NCBI RefSeq assembly: GCF_900156155.1
Contig: NZ_FTMD01000005.1
Span: forward strand, 186,001-250,000
Direction of reading: 5' to 3'
DNA: 64,000 nucleotides
Source of the DNA: Aromatoleum tolulyticum
GTDB lineage: Bacteria > Pseudomonadota > Gammaproteobacteria > Burkholderiales > Rhodocyclaceae
In this document: positions 60,541 through 64,000 of the stretch, one piece after another
Layout: each line of letters begins with the position of its first letter
How positions within the stretch are numbered: position 1 is the first letter of the stretch
Notes under the pieces: generated by a model
Told to the model about the DNA's origin: nothing
The model's database searches: none
What the model saw: the letters and a program-made list of their open reading frames with translations, nothing else
Position numbers and translations under genes: made by a program

Positions 60541-61097
60541 GCGCCCCAGTGGCGCACGCGCCCGGTATCGAGGTGCACGAAGTCCGAATCCGGGTAATAG
60601 CCGACGCCGCCGGCCCTCAGTGCCAAGGCGGCGTCGCGTAGCGCGGCGGTGTCGAAGCCGGGGATGCGCACGTCGATCGCGCGGCCGTCCATGTGCAGGC
60701 TGCGCGTTGCGACACCCGTTCCGTCGGCCTTGTGCAGTCTTTCGTTGGTCGTCGGCGAGCGGAAAGCCGAGATGATTTCGAAACTTTCTCCACCGCAAGC
60801 CGTCCGCAATGTATGGAGAATATCCAGCAGGCGTGGATCGATGCGGGCGACGTCCCCGGTGCGGAAGTCGCGCATCAGCCAGTCGATGCGCTCCAGCGCC
60901 GATGGCACGTAGGTGCCGCCGCTGCGGTAGACGATGCGCAGGCTCTCGTCGGTATGCGTGTGACGGAAGCACAGCTCGCAGTCGGGTTCGGCGATGCTGG
61001 CCTGCGCCTGGCCGAAATTGAGGCCCAGGGGCAGGGCGGCGAGGCCTTTCAGCAGGAGCCGGCGGTGCGCGGCGGCATGGCGGAGGTGTTTCGACAT
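60537..61097 (-). CDS. DUF882 / M15-like peptidoglycan peptidase with Tat-like signal
   Basis: A 186-residue protein. An N-terminal twin-Arg-like signal (AHRRLLLKGLAALPLGL) is followed by the DUF882 (YcbK-like, peptidase M15 fold) domain with ISAFRSPTTNERL, the zinc-binding His and Asp in SLHMDGRAIDVRIPG, and the final DFVHLDTGRVRHWG. It probably trims peptidoglycan in the periplasm. It is divergent from the L,D-transpeptidase gene, the start codons overlapping, as YcbK and YcbB are neighbours in other proteobacteria. Confidence 0.85.
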   Translation of the reverse strand: MSKHLRHAAAHRRLLLKGLAALPLGLNFGQAQASIAEPDCELCFRHTHTDESLRIVYRSGGTYVPSALERIDWLMRDFRTGDVARIDPRLLDILHTLRTACGGESFEIISAFRSPTTNERLHKADGTGVATRSLHMDGRAIDVRIPGFDTAALRDAALALRAGGVGYYPDSDFVHLDTGRVRHWGA

Positions 61098-62832
61098 GGA
61101 GATGCGGGAAACGAAGCGACCGGACAAGGGCGCAATCGTAAACCGGGCGGCGCGGATTAGGCAGCTGATCGGGCGGGTGTTACAACTCCTCGCGCTGGCC
61201 GTGTGCGTGGCCGGCGGGAGTGCGACTGCGGCCCTGTTTGGCGAGCCGGACGGCGACGCCGTGCGGCAGGCGCTGCGCGAGCGCGTCGTCGCGCTGCGCA
61301 CCAACGGCGAGCTGCGTCCGGGGGGCGGGGAGATCGCCGCGCGCAGGCTGATCCCCGACTTCTACGCGAGCCGCGACTATGCGCCTGTCTGGAGCAGTCC
61401 GGGGCGGCGGCGCGCGCTGCTGCGGGCGGTGGATGACAGCGTGAGCCACGGCCTCGATCCGGCCGATTATCAATTCGACCTGTTGCGCAGCCACGCGGAC
61501 GACGGCTTGCGGGACGCCGGCAGGCTCGCGGACCGCGACCTGCTGTTCACCGAGGCGCTGGTCCGCCTCGTCTATCATCTGCGCTTCGGCAAGGTCGACC
61601 CGCATGAACTCTACGAGGGCTGGAATTTCTCGCGCTCGCTGGGCGCAGTCGAACCGGTCCAGGCGCTGGAGGCGCTGGTCGGTGTCGAAGCGCTCGGAGC
61701 GGCAATCGAACTTTATGCGCCGCGGCTCGAGGCCTATCGTCAGCTGCGCGCGGCCCTGCTCGCGTACCGGGCGATCGAGGTAGTGGGCGGCTGGCCATCG
61801 CTTCCGGGCGGTCCGACACTGCGGCCGGGCGATCGCGACCCACGCGTCCCGACGTTGCGCGAACGCCTCAGGGCGAGCGGCGACCAACTTAGCCCCCCGC
61901 CGTCCGACCGCGAACTCTTCGACGATGCCTTGCGCGACGCGGTGGTCGTGTTCCAGACCCGCCACGGACTCGAGCCGGACGGGGCCGTCGGGCGCAAGAC
62001 GGTCGCTGCGCTGCAGGTCGACGTGGGCCGCCGCATCGACCAGATCCGCGTGAATCTGGAACGCCTGCGCTGGATCGCGCAGGACGTCGCGGGCGATTAC
62101 CTGCTCGTGAACATCGCCGGTTTCAATGCCCGCCTGTACCTGGATGGAAAACTCGCGTGGCAGTCGCGTGTCGTCGTCGGCCGTCCCTATCGCAAGACGC
62201 CGGCCTTCCGTGCCGAGATGCAGTACCTCGTGCTGAATCCGGAGTGGGTGCTTCCGCCGACGATCCTGAAGGAGGACGTCCTGCCCAAGGTGGCGCGCGA
62301 CCGCGGCTATCTCGCGGAGAACGACATGCGCGTGGTGACCAACGCGGGGCGGGAGATCGATCCCGGCGAGGTCGACTGGACGCGTTACGGCAGAGGCGGT
62401 TTCCCGTACCAGATCGTGCAGGCGGCGGGGCCGGACAACCCGCTCGGGCGGGTCAAGTTCATGCTCCCCAACCCGTACTCGGTTTACCTGCACGACACCC
62501 CGGCGAAGAAGCTGTTCCAGCGCAGCGAACGCGCCTACAGCTCGGGCTGCATCCGGCTCGAGCGGCCGATGGAGCTTGCCGTCCTGCTGCTCGACGACCC
62601 CGCGCAGTGGAGCGCGGAGGCGCTGGAAGCGGAGATCGCGAAGGGCGAGACGCGGAACGTGCAGATCGGACGTCGCGTGCCGGTGATGATCCTGTACCAC
62701 ACGACCGAGGTCGGCGAGGACGGACGGACCTACTTCCACCCCGACCTGTACGACCAGGATGCCGCAGTGCTCGAAGCCCTCGGCCGCCCGTTCCGCTTCA
62801 GCGCGGTCGGGCGCACCAGGCCGGGGAGATGA
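61096..62832 (+). CDS. L,D-transpeptidase YcbB family protein
   Basis: A 578-residue periplasmic enzyme. One membrane/signal segment (IGRVLQLLALAVCVAGGSATAA) is followed by a YcbB-type scaffold domain, a peptidoglycan-binding helix bundle (LFDDALRDAVVVFQTRHGLEPDGAVG) and the catalytic YkuD domain with YLHDTP and the nucleophile Cys485 in YSSGCIRLE. It makes 3-3 crosslinks in peptidoglycan. ATG 61096, nine bases after GGAGG, is preferred; ATG 61102 is an alternative. The start overlaps that of the divergent DUF882 gene, so promoters must lie inside the coding regions. Confidence 0.88.
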   Translation: MEMRETKRPDKGAIVNRAARIRQLIGRVLQLLALAVCVAGGSATAALFGEPDGDAVRQALRERVVALRTNGELRPGGGEIAARRLIPDFYASRDYAPVWSSPGRRRALLRAVDDSVSHGLDPADYQFDLLRSHADDGLRDAGRLADRDLLFTEALVRLVYHLRFGKVDPHELYEGWNFSRSLGAVEPVQALEALVGVEALGAAIELYAPRLEAYRQLRAALLAYRAIEVVGGWPSLPGGPTLRPGDRDPRVPTLRERLRASGDQLSPPPSDRELFDDALRDAVVVFQTRHGLEPDGAVGRKTVAALQVDVGRRIDQIRVNLERLRWIAQDVAGDYLLVNIAGFNARLYLDGKLAWQSRVVVGRPYRKTPAFRAEMQYLVLNPEWVLPPTILKEDVLPKVARDRGYLAENDMRVVTNAGREIDPGEVDWTRYGRGGFPYQIVQAAGPDNPLGRVKFMLPNPYSVYLHDTPAKKLFQRSERAYSSGCIRLERPMELAVLLLDDPAQWSAEALEAEIAKGETRNVQIGRRVPVMILYHTTEVGEDGRTYFHPDLYDQDAAVLEALGRPFRFSAVGRTRPGR

Positions 62833-62844
62833 GCGGCCGCTCCG

Positions 62845-63948
62845 TCAGGCCGGCTTCGCCAGGTCCGCGATCACCGCGGCGAGGAAGCGGCCCGCTTCGC
62901 CGCCCGTCACGACGCGGTGGTCGAAGGTGAGGCTTAGCGGCAGCACGCGGTGCACCGCCGGCTTGCCGTCGAACGCGACGACTGCGTCATGCACCCGTCC
63001 GGCCCCGAGGATCGCGACCGTGGGCGGCACGACGATGGGCGCGGCGTACTTGCCCGCGATCATGCCGAAGTTCGACAGCGTGATCGTGTTGCCGCGCATC
63101 TCCTCGGCCGGGATCTTGCGCGCCGCGACGTCCGCGCGCATGCGGTCCATTCCCGCGCGCAGGTCGGCCGGGTCGCGATTCGCGACGTCGCGCAGCACCG
63201 GCACGAAGAGCCCGTCGGTGAGGTCGACGGCGATCCCGACGTCGATCTTTGCCAGCACGCGCCGGCCCATCGTATGGCTCTCGTACCAGGCGTTGAGCCC
63301 CGGCTCGGCCTTGCAGCCGGCCACCAGCGCGCGGATCAGGCGGATCGTGATGTCCGTGCCGGCTGGCCAGGCGTGGATGTCGGCGTCGTCGATCACGGTC
63401 GCGGCGGCGACTTCGCTCTGCGCGAGCGCCATGTTCTGCGCCATCGCGCGCCGCACGCCGCGCAGGATCTCGGGCGGGCCCACTTCGGCGAGGATCTTCG
63501 CGACGCGCTGCACGTCGGCGAGGGTGATGAGTCCGTCCGGCCCCGACGGGGTGACCATGGACAGATCCACGTTGAGCTGCCGCGCCTGCGCGCGCACCGC
63601 GGGGGTTGCCTTGATCGCCGCCGCAGGCCGTCCGACCGCGGCCGGCGCCTCCTGCTGCACCTGCGTCCCGACCTTCACTTCACCGACCACCGTGCCCGCA
63701 TCCGCATCCCCGGCTGCGCCTTCGAAGCCGACCAGCGGTGCGCCCACCAGTACGATCTGCCCCGCCGCGCCGAACAGCTTCTCGACGCGCCCGGCCCACG
63801 GAGCGGGAATCTCGACGATGGCCTTCGCCGTCTCGACCGACAGCAGCGGCTGGTCGGCCTGCACCTCGTCGCCTGGCTTGACGTGCCACTCGACGATCTC
63901 GGCTTCCTGCAGTCCTTCGCCCAGGTCGGGCAGTTTGAAGATCTTCAT
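62845..63948 (-). CDS. Dihydrolipoamide acyltransferase (E2) of a 2-oxoacid dehydrogenase complex
   Basis: A 367-residue E2 protein. The N-terminal lipoyl domain carries the modified Lys42 in VETAKAIVEI. A peripheral subunit-binding segment (QLNVDLSMVTPSGPDGLITLADV) and a catalytic domain with the DHR motif (LTFDHRVVTGGEAGRF) follow. It transfers the acyl group to CoA in pyruvate- or branched-chain 2-oxoacid-type complexes. It overlaps the upstream E1 beta gene by ATGA. Having a single lipoyl domain, it resembles acetoin or branched-chain E2 more than the main pyruvate E2. Confidence 0.87.
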   Translation of the reverse strand: MKIFKLPDLGEGLQEAEIVEWHVKPGDEVQADQPLLSVETAKAIVEIPAPWAGRVEKLFGAAGQIVLVGAPLVGFEGAAGDADAGTVVGEVKVGTQVQQEAPAAVGRPAAAIKATPAVRAQARQLNVDLSMVTPSGPDGLITLADVQRVAKILAEVGPPEILRGVRRAMAQNMALAQSEVAAATVIDDADIHAWPAGTDITIRLIRALVAGCKAEPGLNAWYESHTMGRRVLAKIDVGIAVDLTDGLFVPVLRDVANRDPADLRAGMDRMRADVAARKIPAEEMRGNTITLSNFGMIAGKYAAPIVVPPTVAILGAGRVHDAVVAFDGKPAVHRVLPLSLTFDHRVVTGGEAGRFLAAVIADLAKPA

Positions 63949-64000
63949 GCGCCCTCCAGTGTTTTCCTGACCGCCGCGACGATGCGCTCGACGCTCGGCA
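63945..64000 (-). CDS. C-terminal end of 2-oxoacid dehydrogenase E1 beta subunit (partial)
   Basis: The last 17 codons of a minus-strand gene, ending PSVERIVAAVRKTLEGA. The sequence fits the C-terminal helix of E1 beta proteins, and the overlap with the E2 start (ATGA) supports one operon. Too short for a firm call. Confidence 0.55.
   Translation of the reverse strand, partial: PSVERIVAAVRKTLEGA

Noticed and set aside
1-64000. CRISPR array, tRNA/rRNA, insertion sequence or prophage
   Set aside because: No direct repeats with spacers, no transposase, integrase or phage genes and no tRNA-like folds were recognised by eye; short RNA genes could still have been missed.

Overview
The window is GC-rich, almost gap-free bacterial DNA. 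Its gene content points to a denitrifying betaproteobacterium of the Aromatoleum/Azoarcus/Thauera type (Rhodocyclales): alicyclic-acid and phenylpyruvate catabolism, TRAP and Bug uptake proteins, a large porin, ETF-linked acyl-CoA dehydrogenases and c-di-GMP signalling. This is inferred from gene content, not from a marker gene. No rRNA, tRNA, CRISPR array, phage or insertion sequence was seen.

Layout. 1-4.8 kb: the end of a citrate-synthase-like gene, an orphan ThDP enzyme, a shikimate-dehydrogenase-like gene, a type I dehydroquinase and a TauE-like permease. 5-11.7 kb: a 1474-residue hybrid histidine kinase overlapping by ATGA with a REC-REC-GGDEF-EAL protein. 11.7-13.9 kb: an AEC permease and two half-size chromate transporter genes. 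14-20.5 kb: a TIM-barrel protein resembling 3-dehydroshikimate dehydratase, divergent from an IclR regulator heading an acyl-CoA dehydrogenase / CoA-transferase / EtfBA operon. 20.7-27.4 kb: housekeeping and hypothetical genes, including a 41-residue basic protein and a Suv3-like helicase. 27.5-40.3 kb: transport and hydroaromatic genes (MHS permease, PanE-like reductase, EamA permease, TRAP transporter, Bug protein, second quinate/shikimate dehydrogenase, UspA, porin, aldehyde dehydrogenase). 42-55.6 kb: a cyclohexanecarboxylate cluster (aliA, badK, aliB, badR, badH, badI) plus beta-oxidation genes. 55.6-64 kb: cupin, MocA-like and HAD genes, DUF3025, phenylpyruvate decarboxylase with an Lrp regulator, two cell-wall genes, and a 2-oxoacid dehydrogenase E2 with the end of E1.

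How the parts work together. Two catabolic modules stand out. The first (about 2-4, 14-20 and 27-40 kb) looks like a quinate/shikimate-type hydroaromatic module. A dyad of the form AGAA-N5-TTCT, often repeated 33 bp apart, lies in front of the IclR operon and of nearly every transport unit, so one IclR protein probably co-regulates scattered operons. The second is a textbook route from cyclohexanecarboxylate through cyclohex-1-ene-carboxyl-CoA and 2-ketocyclohexanecarboxyl-CoA to pimeloyl-CoA, followed by beta-oxidation, with a MarR (BadR-like) regulator. Two of the three acyl-CoA dehydrogenases carry Asp where the short-chain family has its catalytic Glu.
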